A DNA stretch of 64,000 nucleotides from Aequorivita iocasae (GCF_016757735.1 NZ_CP068439.1:2878001-2942000), one strand, 5' to 3'. Positions 27,231-36,061 are shown, counted from the stretch's first letter. Notes: generated by a model not told the origin, from the letters alone. Made by a program: numbers and translations.

Positions 27231-28001
27231 ATGGCGAAAATCTTTAGACGCATTCGGATAGATATGCTCACAAACAATAGACTGGGCAAATACCTTCTAT
27301 ATGCTGTGGGAGAAATAATACTGGTGGTTATAGGTATATTGCTAGCCCTAAGCATAAACAATGCAAACCAAGAAAAAGCTACCCAGGCAAAGGAACTGGC
27401 TTATCTGAACGGTCTTAAAAATGAATTTCATGCCAATCAGCAAAAGTTGCAGAACCTTATTGATGTAAACAAAAAAAATTACGAAAGTGCCAAAAGCATT
27501 TTAGCTTTTGTTGATGATACAATAAAGACAAATGAAAAACGCCTATCGCAATTGCTTTTTGACGCTTTTGCATTTGAAATTGCCTTCAGCCCTAACAATT
27601 CCCTTTTAAATGAAATGATAAACTCCGGCAGCTTGAAAGATATATCAAACAACGAACTGCGCATACATCTTGCCTCCTGGGAATCGGTAATGGAAAATAT
27701 AAAGTTTCAGGAGCAGGATTTGCGTACCCAACGTGAAAACGTGCGCGATTTACTCCGCAGCGAACAAGGAAGCATACGAACGGTTTTTGACCAAACGAAG
27801 GTTTCGCAACAAGTGCTCGACATCCCACCAAAGGAACACCGTTTCAGCAATAATGCGCTCGTACAAACAAGAACTTTTGAAAACAATCTGCTCACCTTCA
27901 TCCTTACCAGTACGAGTGCAGAAACAGCCCATTATATACCCCTACTGCAGGAAATTGATAAAATCCTAAACCTTCTTGATACAGAGCTTAAAAGAGAATA
28001 A
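27231..28001 (+). CDS. DUF6090 family protein
   Basis: A 256-residue protein of a family very common in Flavobacteriaceae. It opens with MAKIFRRIRIDMLTNNRLGKYLLYAVGEIILVVIGIL, a diagnostic basic start and one membrane segment (about residues 24-43). A long helical periplasmic region follows, with coiled-coil potential (for example LKNEFHANQQKLQNLIDVNKKNYESAK). Function unknown. It is followed after ten bases by a small membrane protein, in the same direction. Confidence 0.9.
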   Translation: MAKIFRRIRIDMLTNNRLGKYLLYAVGEIILVVIGILLALSINNANQEKATQAKELAYLNGLKNEFHANQQKLQNLIDVNKKNYESAKSILAFVDDTIKTNEKRLSQLLFDAFAFEIAFSPNNSLLNEMINSGSLKDISNNELRIHLASWESVMENIKFQEQDLRTQRENVRDLLRSEQGSIRTVFDQTKVSQQVLDIPPKEHRFSNNALVQTRTFENNLLTFILTSTSAETAHYIPLLQEIDKILNLLDTELKRE

Positions 28002-28011
28002 ATAAAAATCC

Positions 28012-28131
28012 ATGAGCACATTTTCCATCATTGTAATAAGCGTTATACTTCTACATTTAATAGTAGGTTTTGGGTGGCTTATTTATAAACTATCGCCACG
28101 AAAAAAAAATAAAAATACCAACGATAAATAA
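28012..28131 (+). CDS. 39-residue single-pass membrane protein
   Basis: ATG at 28012 opens a 39-codon frame: a short start MSTFS, a hydrophobic helix IIVISVILLHLIVGFGWLI (residues 6-24) and a basic tail YKLSPRKKNKNTNDK. The positive-inside tail and the position ten bases behind the DUF6090 stop support a real small gene in the same operon. It is too short for standard gene calling. Function unknown. Confidence 0.55.
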   Translation: MSTFSIIVISVILLHLIVGFGWLIYKLSPRKKNKNTNDK

Positions 28132-28176
28132 AAAAAATAACTGTCCGAAGCTATTCTGACCATAAAATTTTAGGTT

Positions 28177-28758
28177 ATGAAAAACCTCATATCATTTTTA
28201 ATACTACTAAGCACCACTTTTGGTTACTGCCAAACCATTACGGTTGACAACATTTTTCAACTGGAAATTAAAAAGGTGGACCAGCGCTCTAGACTTTTTC
28301 AAATGCACTTTAAAGGATATTATATACGAATACCAAAAGACAGTAAAAAAATACAGTTTAAAATAAAAGCCACTTCGCTTACCAACCAAAAAGAAACTTT
28401 TAACCCCAACAATATATACGTAGTGCTTCGTGATAAAAAACTGAGGCTGCGCCCTTTTGATGGCGATTTTATTCAATTGGTAGACGCAAAGCCGGACGAC
28501 AAAACCCCCTACTATGGCTACCAGTACCGGCCAGAAGTTCCAGATACGTTTAAAAATTATGAAATGAAAGGTTTTAAAGATATTGAAACCTGCATTAATT
28601 ATGGCACGGAAAGAAAACCCCACGAAAAACCTATCTATTTTAATACTCGGCAATTTAAAAAAGAAATCTTTAGCCTCTATTTTGCATTGCCGAAAGACCA
28701 AACTTCCGGAGAAATTTATTACGGCAATGTCAAATTGATGGATTTTGAATTGGACTAA
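28177..28758 (+). CDS. secreted protein of unknown function
   Basis: A 193-residue protein with a signal peptide (residues 1-18, ending FGYC or TFGYCQ). The mature part starts TITVDNIFQLEIKK and is rich in beta strand, with many Lys, Tyr and Pro residues, and a C-terminal YYGNVKLMDFELD. I do not recognise the family. It may be cotranscribed with the DUF6090 gene and the small membrane protein. Confidence 0.7.
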   Translation: MKNLISFLILLSTTFGYCQTITVDNIFQLEIKKVDQRSRLFQMHFKGYYIRIPKDSKKIQFKIKATSLTNQKETFNPNNIYVVLRDKKLRLRPFDGDFIQLVDAKPDDKTPYYGYQYRPEVPDTFKNYEMKGFKDIETCINYGTERKPHEKPIYFNTRQFKKEIFSLYFALPKDQTSGEIYYGNVKLMDFELD

Positions 28759-28894
28759 TCACTTCATATATAATGTTAGCTTTAATGCTATCTATTTTTC
28801 TCATAAACCTATAATGAACTACAAGTAACTATTCGAAATGGCAATGGCTGTAGTGGTTAGGGTTTTAATGTATAGTTGAAGTTACAGAGCTGCC

Positions 28895-29809
28895 TCAAGA
28901 ATTCACCTCCAACTCTGCGGCAATCTTTTCATTATAAAGGCTTTTTACAATCCCGTCACTAAGTCCTATTTTGGGAACATATACATTTTTTGCCTTGCTC
29001 CATTTCATTGCAGAGAGATAGATACGCGTGGCCGGGATTACCACATCGGCACGGTCTGGGTTCATATCCAGTTCGGTAATGCGCTCTTCGTAGCTAAGCG
29101 ATTTCATCAATTCGTAATAAGAAGAAAGATACAAATAGCTTAAAGGCTTTCCGAGTTTCTTGCCGCTCTTTTTAAAGATAGAGTTGATGTTTCCGCCACT
29201 ACCAATCATAGAAACGTGTTTATAGTCTTTGAGTTCCTTTTTTATCCATAGTTCCATCTCACCCCAAATACTTTCATCCACACGATCTTCCAAAAGGCGA
29301 ACCGTTCCCAGTTTAAAACTTTTAGAGGCCACATTTTTACCATTGGCAAAAACTGTAAGTTCCGTGCTACCGCCACCTACGTCTACATAAAGGAAAACCT
29401 TGTCATCCTGTATCAAATTCTTTAAATCTGTGGAAGCTATAATGGCCGCCTCGTCATTGCCATCAATAATATTTATGGATAGTCCACTTTTCTTTTCAAT
29501 TGCTTCCGCAACTTGGCGCCCGTTGCTAGCTTCACGCATCGCAGAAGTGGCACAAGCTCTAAAACGGGTTATATTGTGGGTTTTCATGAGTAGTTTAAAA
29601 GCCGTCATGGCATCAACCATGCGGTTGGCGCTGTTTTCTGAAATCTTTCCATCCAGAAAAACTTCTGCTCCCAAACGTATGGGCACACGCACCAAGGAGG
29701 TTTTTTTAAAAAGCGTGTCTTTTCCTTCTTGCTCAATTACTGACATAACCAATAGCCGAATGGCATTACTGCCTATATCTACCGCACCATATTTTTCAAT
29801 TTTCAACAA
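28895..29809 (-). CDS. ppx: Ppx/GppA-family exopolyphosphatase
   Basis: A 304-residue phosphatase of the sugar kinase/Hsp70/actin fold that removes terminal phosphate from polyphosphate (or hydrolyses pppGpp). The phosphate-binding blocks AVDIGSNAIRLLV (residues 10-22), ATSAMREASN near 109 and YVDVGGGSTELTVF near 143-156 are clear. It has only the two core domains; the C-terminal helical domains of E. coli Ppx (513) are missing, typical for the short form. The start appears to be TTG (29809 or 29806), since the next in-frame Met is residue 22, inside the core. It follows ppk1 by one base. Confidence 0.93.
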   Translation of the reverse strand: MLKIEKYGAVDIGSNAIRLLVMSVIEQEGKDTLFKKTSLVRVPIRLGAEVFLDGKISENSANRMVDAMTAFKLLMKTHNITRFRACATSAMREASNGRQVAEAIEKKSGLSINIIDGNDEAAIIASTDLKNLIQDDKVFLYVDVGGGSTELTVFANGKNVASKSFKLGTVRLLEDRVDESIWGEMELWIKKELKDYKHVSMIGSGGNINSIFKKSGKKLGKPLSYLYLSSYYELMKSLSYEERITELDMNPDRADVVIPATRIYLSAMKWSKAKNVYVPKIGLSDGIVKSLYNEKIAAELEVNS

Positions 29810-29810
29810 A

Positions 29811-31907
29811 TTAGCTTACTTCTAGTTTATTTAAATAATAATCATACATTTTGAATTGGGAGCGCACCGGTGGCTTGTTGTTCTTTAGATAGGCATTGTC
29901 ATTATGAATGCTTATTACCCGGGCCTTCACGTTATCGCTCCACCCAATTTCAAAATTTTCAAGAATCTCTTGTTTAATGTCCTCATCATATATTGGACAG
30001 GTGATTTCAACCCTATTGTCAAGGTTTCTTCCCATAAAATCCGCAGAAGAAATATATATTTTGGTATCGCCAGCATTTTCAAAAATAAATAAACGTGGGT
30101 GCTCCAAATACTTTCCAACAATACTTATGGCTTCAATATTCTCGCTCATCCCTTTAACTCCAGGTATCAAACAGCAAATGCCGCGAACAATCATCTTTAT
30201 TTTTACTCCAGCCCTACTTGCTTCATACAGCTTATCAATCATTTTATAATCAGAAAGGCTATTCAGTTTTAATTTTATACCACTAGGCAGTCCTGCTTTT
30301 TTATTCTTAATTTCCGTATCTATTAAGTGGTAAAGCGCCTTGCGGGTATAATGCGGCGATACAATGAGATGACGATATTTTCGTACTTGGTAGTTTACCT
30401 CAAAAAACTCAAAAACTTTATTTATTTCTTTACAAATACGCTGATCTGCGGTAAAAAGGGTATAGTCAGTATATAAACGGGCTGTAGATTCATTAAAATT
30501 TCCAGTACTTAAAATTCCGTAGCGTACACTTTTATTATTTTCCACTCTTTCCACAAGACACGCCTTGCAGTGAACTTTCAATCCTTTTACGCCAAAAATC
30601 AAACGAATATCCTCACTCTGGAGTAGCTCTGCATATTCTATGTTTGCTTCCTCGTCAAAGCGCGCCTGAAGCTCTATCTGTACCGTAACGTCTTTTCCGT
30701 TCTTTTTTGCGTTGATAAGCGAACTTGCTATGTGCGATACTTCTGCCAAACGATAGATTGTGATTTTGATTGATTTTACTTTGGGATCCAGTGCAGCTTC
30801 GCGTAAAAACTTCACCACGTACATAAAGCTTTGATAGGGAGCATGCAGTAAATAATCTTTCTCTGCTATTCTGTCAAAAAGACTTCCCTGTAAGCTCAAT
30901 CCTGGAATTGGCAATGGTTCCTGTGGCTCGTACTGCAAATCTGGTCTTCCCAATCTAGGAAAATTCATATAATCACGACGGTTGTGATAACGCCCACCGG
31001 GTATTATACTATCCGTTTTGTCAATTCCCATCTTGTTCAATAAAAACTGAAGTGTTTTCTTATCGATACTCTTGTCATATACAAAACGTACGGGGTCGCC
31101 CACACTTCTATTTTTAACACTTTTTGAAATCTTTTCAATAAAACTTCTGCTTAAGTCACTGTCAATGTCTAGTTCGGCATCACGTGTAATCTTAATCATA
31201 TGTGCCGAAATGGTTTCATATTTAAAAATGCTGAAAATATTGTGAAGGCAATGTCTAATAAGATCATCGAGAATAATAACATATTGCTTTTCTCCCTGCG
31301 GCGGAAGCACCACAAAACGGTCTATCGTTCGGGGAATTTCGATAAGTGCATAATTATGCTTGGCCTCAAAAGTATCGTCCTCTTTGCTCATTACCATAGT
31401 AACGGCAAGATATGCTGCGCTATCGCGCAAGCTAGGAAATTCATCTAGTTCGCCTATCATAATTGTCATCATTGCAGGACTCACATGACGAATAAAATAT
31501 TCAGAAATAAACTTGCTTTGGTCTGGGGTAATCTCAGTTTCATCAATAATGAAGATATTCTCTTTCCGAAGTTCTTTTTGAATATTGCTGAGAATATTTA
31601 AACTATGGGCTTGCTGATCTATTACTGTAAGGGTGATTTCCTCCAAAAGATCTTTTGCCGAAATGCCTCCCAAAAAACTACGCCCTGTTTTCCCGGCCTC
31701 TACTATCCTCCTAATGGTAGCATAACGCACTTTAAAAAACTCATCCAGATTATTCGAAAATATACCCAAAAACCGAAGCCTTTCCAGTAAAGGCAGTTTT
31801 TTATCGTTCGCTTCCTGCAAAACACGGGCATTAAACTGTAGCCAGCTTAATTCCCGATTATTGTATTGATTGCGAACTTGTATATGTGTATCAATTTTTT
31901 CGGTCAT
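29811..31907 (-). CDS. ppk1: polyphosphate kinase 1
   Basis: A 698-residue membrane-associated enzyme that makes polyphosphate from ATP reversibly. The N-terminal block NNRELSWLQFNARVLQEA (residues 16-33) is diagnostic. The autophosphorylated His sits in GLKVHCKACLVER, then YGILSTGNFNESTARLYTDYTLFTAD, and the second His lies in LEHPRLFIFEN, followed by SADFMGRNLDNRVE. Length matches E. coli PPK (688). The start codon shares one base with the sixA stop (TAATG), so sixA, ppk1 and ppx form one operon. Confidence 0.97.
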   Translation of the reverse strand: MTEKIDTHIQVRNQYNNRELSWLQFNARVLQEANDKKLPLLERLRFLGIFSNNLDEFFKVRYATIRRIVEAGKTGRSFLGGISAKDLLEEITLTVIDQQAHSLNILSNIQKELRKENIFIIDETEITPDQSKFISEYFIRHVSPAMMTIMIGELDEFPSLRDSAAYLAVTMVMSKEDDTFEAKHNYALIEIPRTIDRFVVLPPQGEKQYVIILDDLIRHCLHNIFSIFKYETISAHMIKITRDAELDIDSDLSRSFIEKISKSVKNRSVGDPVRFVYDKSIDKKTLQFLLNKMGIDKTDSIIPGGRYHNRRDYMNFPRLGRPDLQYEPQEPLPIPGLSLQGSLFDRIAEKDYLLHAPYQSFMYVVKFLREAALDPKVKSIKITIYRLAEVSHIASSLINAKKNGKDVTVQIELQARFDEEANIEYAELLQSEDIRLIFGVKGLKVHCKACLVERVENNKSVRYGILSTGNFNESTARLYTDYTLFTADQRICKEINKVFEFFEVNYQVRKYRHLIVSPHYTRKALYHLIDTEIKNKKAGLPSGIKLKLNSLSDYKMIDKLYEASRAGVKIKMIVRGICCLIPGVKGMSENIEAISIVGKYLEHPRLFIFENAGDTKIYISSADFMGRNLDNRVEITCPIYDEDIKQEILENFEIGWSDNVKARVISIHNDNAYLKNNKPPVRSQFKMYDYYLNKLEVS

Positions 31908-32392
31908 TATTTGAGGTCCCGTGGGAAAATGGTTTTAACGGTTTCACCCGTGGTTATATCGCTCCACTTTTCTTCATCAAAACGCAACATCACAAAACCA
32001 CAAGTGGGAACATTGTCAATATACCTGTTTCCAAGCATATTTGCAACGGAAGTAAAAGCATGGTTATGCCCCACGATCATTACTTTATCGAGACTATCTG
32101 GCAATGATTTTATGATTCGCATTACGTTTTGACCGCTAAAATCATAAAGCTCATGATTGATTTCAAAGTTTGAGTCATCAATTTTTAGCGCATTTTTAAA
32201 AAAATATGCTGTGGAAAGTGCGCGGGTAGCATCACTGCTGATTATTCGCTGGGGGGGATCAATATCATTCCCCACTTTTTTTGACACCAGTTTTCCATCA
32301 CGTTCCCCTCTTCCTTTTAAAGGGCGTTTATGATCATCCACATCGTGTTTCCAGGATGACTTGGCGTGTCTTACTAAGTATAGTGTTTTCAT
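31907..32392 (-). CDS. sixA: SixA-like phosphohistidine phosphatase
   Basis: A 161-residue histidine phosphatase. The RHG motif is at YLVRHAKSSW (residues 5-14), and the second catalytic His is in VMIVGHNHAFTS near 105. E. coli SixA dephosphorylates His-phosphate, recently tied to the nitrogen phosphotransferase system. It is the first gene of the polyphosphate operon here; because PPK1 also works through a phosphohistidine, a regulatory link to PPK1 is conceivable but not demonstrated by the sequence. Confidence 0.88.
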   Translation of the reverse strand: MKTLYLVRHAKSSWKHDVDDHKRPLKGRGERDGKLVSKKVGNDIDPPQRIISSDATRALSTAYFFKNALKIDDSNFEINHELYDFSGQNVMRIIKSLPDSLDKVMIVGHNHAFTSVANMLGNRYIDNVPTCGFVMLRFDEEKWSDITTGETVKTIFPRDLK

Positions 32393-32425
32393 AAAAATTG
32401 TTTCAGTTTTTTGGAATTTTTAAAA

Positions 32426-33070
32426 CTATGGCGCCAAACGTTCAATAACCCAATCGTCGCCCTCCAAAGTATAACGAATTCTATCGTGAAGCCTATTGGG
32501 CCTGCCCTGCCAAAATTCAATGGAAACTGGCTTTACTAAAAACCCGCCCCAATCCTTTGGTTTTGGAACTTCTTTATTTTCGTATTTTGCCTCCAGATCT
32601 TTTAATTTTTTTTCAAGAACTTCGCGAGATTCCACAACTTCGCTTTGGTTCGAAACCACAGCGCCAAGCTGGCTTCCCTTTGGTCTAGAGTGAAAATAAT
32701 TGGTTGAATCTACTTCTGAAGTTTTCTCAACAGTTCCTTTTATTATTATTTGGCGTTCCATATTCGGCCAAAAAAAGGAGAGTGAAACCCTGTTATTATG
32801 AGCTATGGATTTGCCTTTTTCACTGCTGTAATTGGTGTAAAAATAAAAACCGTATTCATCATATTTCTTAAGAAGAACCACTCTACCCTTTGGAAAACCA
32901 TCAGTGCCGATAGTAGTGAGCGTCATTGCATTTACTTCGTCAACACCCCCACTCTCTTTCACTTCAAAAAACCAGGTACGGAATTGTTGCATCGGGTTTT
33001 CAGCAACCGATGTTTTGGAAAGTTCACCCTTTTCATATGATTTTCGATAATCGTGAAGCTTTTCGGCCAT
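32426..33070 (-). CDS. pdxH: pyridoxamine 5'-phosphate oxidase
   Basis: A 214-residue FMN enzyme that oxidises pyridoxine or pyridoxamine phosphate to pyridoxal phosphate, the final step of vitamin B6 supply. Family blocks: NAMTLTTIGTDGFPKGRVVLLK near residues 43-64, YSSEKGKSIAHN near 79, VSLSFFWP, RPKGSQLGAVVSNQS near 128 and the C-terminal EFWQGRPNRLHDRIRY containing the conserved RPxRxHDR. Length is typical (E. coli 218). The gene seems independent of its neighbours. Confidence 0.96.
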   Translation of the reverse strand: MAEKLHDYRKSYEKGELSKTSVAENPMQQFRTWFFEVKESGGVDEVNAMTLTTIGTDGFPKGRVVLLKKYDEYGFYFYTNYSSEKGKSIAHNNRVSLSFFWPNMERQIIIKGTVEKTSEVDSTNYFHSRPKGSQLGAVVSNQSEVVESREVLEKKLKDLEAKYENKEVPKPKDWGGFLVKPVSIEFWQGRPNRLHDRIRYTLEGDDWVIERLAP

Positions 33071-33193
33071 AGTTCAAGTTTTAACGCAAGTTAAGAGTTT
33101 TAAAAATTCTTTGAAACAGTGGCTTATTAAATATGTATTAAAATATGCTGTGCAAGGTGTTGATTTTTTTTGTTTCTATTTTAATTGCAGGTT

Positions 33194-34099
33194 TCAAAAG
33201 GAAAAAGTCTTCCCATCCTCTGCTAATTCCACATTATCAAAGACTTCCTTCGCTTCTTTTCGGAAAAGTTCCAAATTCCCATATCGCCCGGAATAGTGCC
33301 CAAGGATTAAAGTGCCCACCTTTGCCTTTCGCGCAATTACGCCCGCTTCCTTAGCGGTGCTGTGCTTGGTCTTTTCACAAAGATGGTGATGTTCTTCCAA
33401 AAAGGTTGATTCGTGATACAGCACGGTTGTGTTTTTAATCTGCGGAACTATGTCAGGGTAATAAGCCGTATCACTGCAATAGGCATAGCTTTTGGGTGCG
33501 GGAGGATCAAAAGTTATACTTTTATTTGGAATGAGCTTTCCTTCTCTGTTCACTACATCAAAACCCTGCTTTATTTTGTTGTAATAGCTTAAATCTATAT
33601 TAAGTTTTCGAGCTTTTTCAACATCCAATTTTCTGTCATCAGGTTTTTCCCTAAATAGAAATCCGTTGGTATAAACTCTGTGGTCTAGCGGAATTGTTTC
33701 CACAATAACTTTTTCATCCTCAAAAATAATTTGAGATGTAGTTTCTTCCAATTCATGAAAATACAAGGGATAATTGGTATAAGCTTTCCCCAGTTTTAAA
33801 AGAAGCAGAATGGCCTGCTTTATTCCCTTTGGCCCATAAATGTGAAGTTCGGCTTCCCTTCCCAATAGAAGAAAAGTAGAAATAAGCCCCACCAACCCAT
33901 AAAAATGGTCGCCGTGCAGATGCGAAATAAAAATATGTCGAATTCGCGAAAACTTTACTCTATATTTTCGAAGTTGCATTTGCGTCCCCTCGCCGCAATC
34001 AATCAAAAACAAATGCCCTTTTATTTCCAAAACCTGAGCCGTTGGATGTGCTGCGGCTGTGGGTGTTGCAGAATGGCATCCGAGGATTGTAATTTTCAT
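33194..34099 (-). CDS. rnz: ribonuclease Z
   Basis: A 301-residue metallo-beta-lactamase-fold endonuclease that removes the 3' trailer from tRNA precursors. Zinc ligands are in SHLHGDHFYGL (H60, H62, D64, H65), followed by the exosite arm region, YCSDTAYYPDI and the C-terminal LILGHYSGRYGN. The start MKITILGCHSATPT is typical. Length matches the short bacterial tRNase Z (about 305). A long palindrome (34117-34184) separates it from the STAS-like gene upstream. Confidence 0.95.
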   Translation of the reverse strand: MKITILGCHSATPTAAAHPTAQVLEIKGHLFLIDCGEGTQMQLRKYRVKFSRIRHIFISHLHGDHFYGLVGLISTFLLLGREAELHIYGPKGIKQAILLLLKLGKAYTNYPLYFHELEETTSQIIFEDEKVIVETIPLDHRVYTNGFLFREKPDDRKLDVEKARKLNIDLSYYNKIKQGFDVVNREGKLIPNKSITFDPPAPKSYAYCSDTAYYPDIVPQIKNTTVLYHESTFLEEHHHLCEKTKHSTAKEAGVIARKAKVGTLILGHYSGRYGNLELFRKEAKEVFDNVELAEDGKTFSF

Positions 34100-34116
34100 T
34101 TTAAATTGTAAGTTTT

Positions 34117-34184
34117 CAGTCGCAGTCGCAGTTTACAGTAGTGTTCAATTTTAAAATATAAACTGTGACTGTTTACTGCGACTG
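34117..34184. repeat. intergenic palindromic repeat between rnz and the STAS-like gene
   Basis: Left arm (34117-34139) begins CAGTCGCAGTCGCAG and ends ACAGT; right arm (34162-34184) begins ACTGTGACTG and ends TGCGACTG. Ten outer and five inner base pairs are exact, others imperfect. The GACTG/CAGTC core is iterated, as in decayed tandem elements. It lies within a small gap between two minus-strand genes. Confidence 0.6.
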
Positions 34185-34193
34185 CAAACCTTT

Positions 34194-34529
34194 TTAAAAT
34201 CCCAAGTCTCTTTCAATCTCCTCCATTTCCACTATATCACCAGCTTCCTGCAGGGTTGGCACAACAATCATTTCAAAAGGAACGTCATCAAAATCGATAG
34301 CATTGTTCACAATTACAAAGGATTGCTTGGTTTTACGGTGAAGATTGGAAGTTTTAAGGAATTGCAATAAATGCGGCAATTCCAGTTTATCGTATTTTAA
34401 AAGGTTCAATACTACATTTTGCCCTTTATATTTTGAAGGAACCTGATTTTCAATAAACGATGCAAAGTCAATAATGTCTTCCTTTTCATCTTCAAGGACC
34501 ACATAGTTTGGGTGATTCTCAATCTTCAT
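34194..34529 (-). CDS. STAS-like small protein between pyrB and rnz
   Basis: A 111-residue cytosolic protein, often labelled ribonuclease Z in this group only because of its neighbour. It has no metal-binding motif. The pattern of strand (YVVLEDEKED), helix (FASFIENQV), strand (QNVVLNLLKYD), helix (LPHLLQFLKTSNLHRK), strand (SFVIVNNAIDF) and a C-terminal acidic end resembles an anti-sigma-factor antagonist (STAS) fold. Its first codons overlap the end of pyrB by 11 bases, indicating coupling. Function unknown. Confidence 0.75.
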   Translation of the reverse strand: MKIENHPNYVVLEDEKEDIIDFASFIENQVPSKYKGQNVVLNLLKYDKLELPHLLQFLKTSNLHRKTKQSFVIVNNAIDFDDVPFEMIVVPTLQEAGDIVEMEEIERDLGF

Positions 34530-35457
34530 GATGTTTTATTTTTGAAGCCAATAAATAAATTACTGCCATACGTATGGCAACGCCATTCTGTACCTGTTCC
34601 AAAATAATGGATTGTTTGCTATCTGCCACATCGCTTGTTATTTCAACACCTCTATTTATTGGGCCGGGATGCATAACAATAATTTCTTTATTTAAGGAAT
34701 CGAGTATTTTTTTATTGAGGCCAAATTGCTGTGTATATTCACGAGTTGTTGGAAAATAACTGATGTCCATTCGTTCGTTCTGCACGCGTAGCATATTTGC
34801 TACATCACACCATTCCAACGCATTGCGTAAGTTTGTCTCAATACTTACATTAAGTTTTTCTATATATTTAGGTATAAGCGTTTTAGGACCACAAACCTTA
34901 ACCTTTGCTCCAAGTTTTTGAAGTGCAAAAACATTTGACAATGCAACTCTGGAATGTAGTATGTCACCAACAATCACAACCTTTTTTCCAGCAACATCAC
35001 CCAACTTTTCCCGAATGGAATAAGCATCGAGCAAAGCTTGTGTGGGATGTTCGTGGGCACCATCTCCAGCGTTAATGATACTTGCATTTACGTGTTTTGA
35101 AAGAAATACGCCTGCGCCAGGATTTGGGTGTCGCATCACCACCATATCAACTTTCATTGAAAGGATATTGTTTACCGTATCAATTAGTGTTTCGCCTTTG
35201 GTTACCGAAGAACTTGATGACGCAAAATTTATAACATCTGCCGAAAGCCTTTTTTCAGCTAATTCGAAGGATAGTTTGGTTCGAGTACTGTTTTCAAAAA
35301 AGAGATTGGCAATGGTAATATCACGAAGCGATGGGACTTTTTTGATTGGCCGATTGATTACTTCTTTAAAATGATCTGCCGTTTCGAAGATGAGTTGGAT
35401 ATCGGCTTCGGTGATGTATTTTATTCCCAGTAAGTGGTTTACACTTAGTTCGCTCAT
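34519..35457 (-). CDS. pyrB: aspartate carbamoyltransferase catalytic subunit
   Basis: A 312-residue enzyme that joins carbamoyl phosphate and aspartate in pyrimidine synthesis. The carbamoyl-phosphate loop is FFENSTRTKLSFELA near residue 54, and other blocks are HPNPGAG, GDGAHEHPTQALLDAYSI near 131, VGDILHSRVALSN near 160 and MHPGPINRGVEI near 264. The size is that of the catalytic chain; no pyrI regulatory chain lies nearby. PyrR lies upstream in the same direction, separated by low-complexity bases. Confidence 0.97.
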   Translation of the reverse strand: MSELSVNHLLGIKYITEADIQLIFETADHFKEVINRPIKKVPSLRDITIANLFFENSTRTKLSFELAEKRLSADVINFASSSSSVTKGETLIDTVNNILSMKVDMVVMRHPNPGAGVFLSKHVNASIINAGDGAHEHPTQALLDAYSIREKLGDVAGKKVVIVGDILHSRVALSNVFALQKLGAKVKVCGPKTLIPKYIEKLNVSIETNLRNALEWCDVANMLRVQNERMDISYFPTTREYTQQFGLNKKILDSLNKEIIVMHPGPINRGVEITSDVADSKQSIILEQVQNGVAIRMAVIYLLASKIKHHED

Positions 35458-35458
35458 T

Positions 35459-35521
35459 TTTCGGTTTTCTGTTATCGGTTATCGGTTTTCAGTTGTCGGT
35501 CTTTCGATTTCAGTTTCGGTT
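35459..35521. repeat. low-complexity iterated sequence between pyrB and pyrR
   Basis: About 60 bases made of irregular repeats of the words TCGGTT and TTTTC (for example TCGGTTATCGGTTTTCAG). The period is not regular. It resembles the decayed short repeats seen elsewhere in the window's intergenic gaps. Confidence 0.45.
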
Positions 35522-36061
35522 TCAATTTTTAACGAGGTACACTGCGTCTTCTCCATCGTTTTCTTTCCAGCAAACTTTCACTTTTTCGCCATTAATTGCA
35601 TCTACCTGTCTTCCTCTATAATCTGGTTGGATCGGTAAATGGCGGCTAAAACGGCGGTCTATCAACGTCAGCAATTCAATTTCCAAAGGTCTTCCGAAAG
35701 ATTGCATCGCTGTCAATGCAGAGCGGATGCTTCTTCCGGTGAAAAGCACATCGTCAATAAAAACAACATTTTTATCTTCCACGATAAAATCAATTCGGGT
35801 TTTGTTGGCCTCAAGCGGTTTTTCACTTCTTCGGAAATCGTCCCGATAGAAAGTAATATCCAAATAACCAAGTTTGATATTCTTGATTTTATATTCGTTC
35901 TCCAACAGCGTTTTCAACCTTTCTGCTAAAAAAACGCCACGAGGCTGGATTCCGATAAGTACTGTTTTTGAAAAATCGTCGTGTTTTTCGATCAATTGGC
36001 AAGCCAAACGGTTAAGCGCAATGTTTATCTCGGTTGCGTTCAGTAACACTTTTTGGCTCAT
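35522..36061 (-). CDS. pyrR: bifunctional pyrimidine regulator / uracil phosphoribosyltransferase
   Basis: A 179-residue PRTase-fold protein (start MSQKVLLNATEI at 36061). The PRPP-binding motif is NVVFIDDVLFTGRSIRSAL near residues 96-114, and the family's IGIQPRGVFLAERL block lies near 40. In Bacillus PyrR is an mRNA-binding attenuator; in Bacteroidota the RNA target is not evident here, so uracil phosphoribosyltransferase activity is a safer assumption. The frame is open up to 36154, but those residues lie on the terminator side of rpsA and look non-coding. It precedes pyrB. Confidence 0.92.
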   Translation of the reverse strand: MSQKVLLNATEINIALNRLACQLIEKHDDFSKTVLIGIQPRGVFLAERLKTLLENEYKIKNIKLGYLDITFYRDDFRRSEKPLEANKTRIDFIVEDKNVVFIDDVLFTGRSIRSALTAMQSFGRPLEIELLTLIDRRFSRHLPIQPDYRGRQVDAINGEKVKVCWKENDGEDAVYLVKN

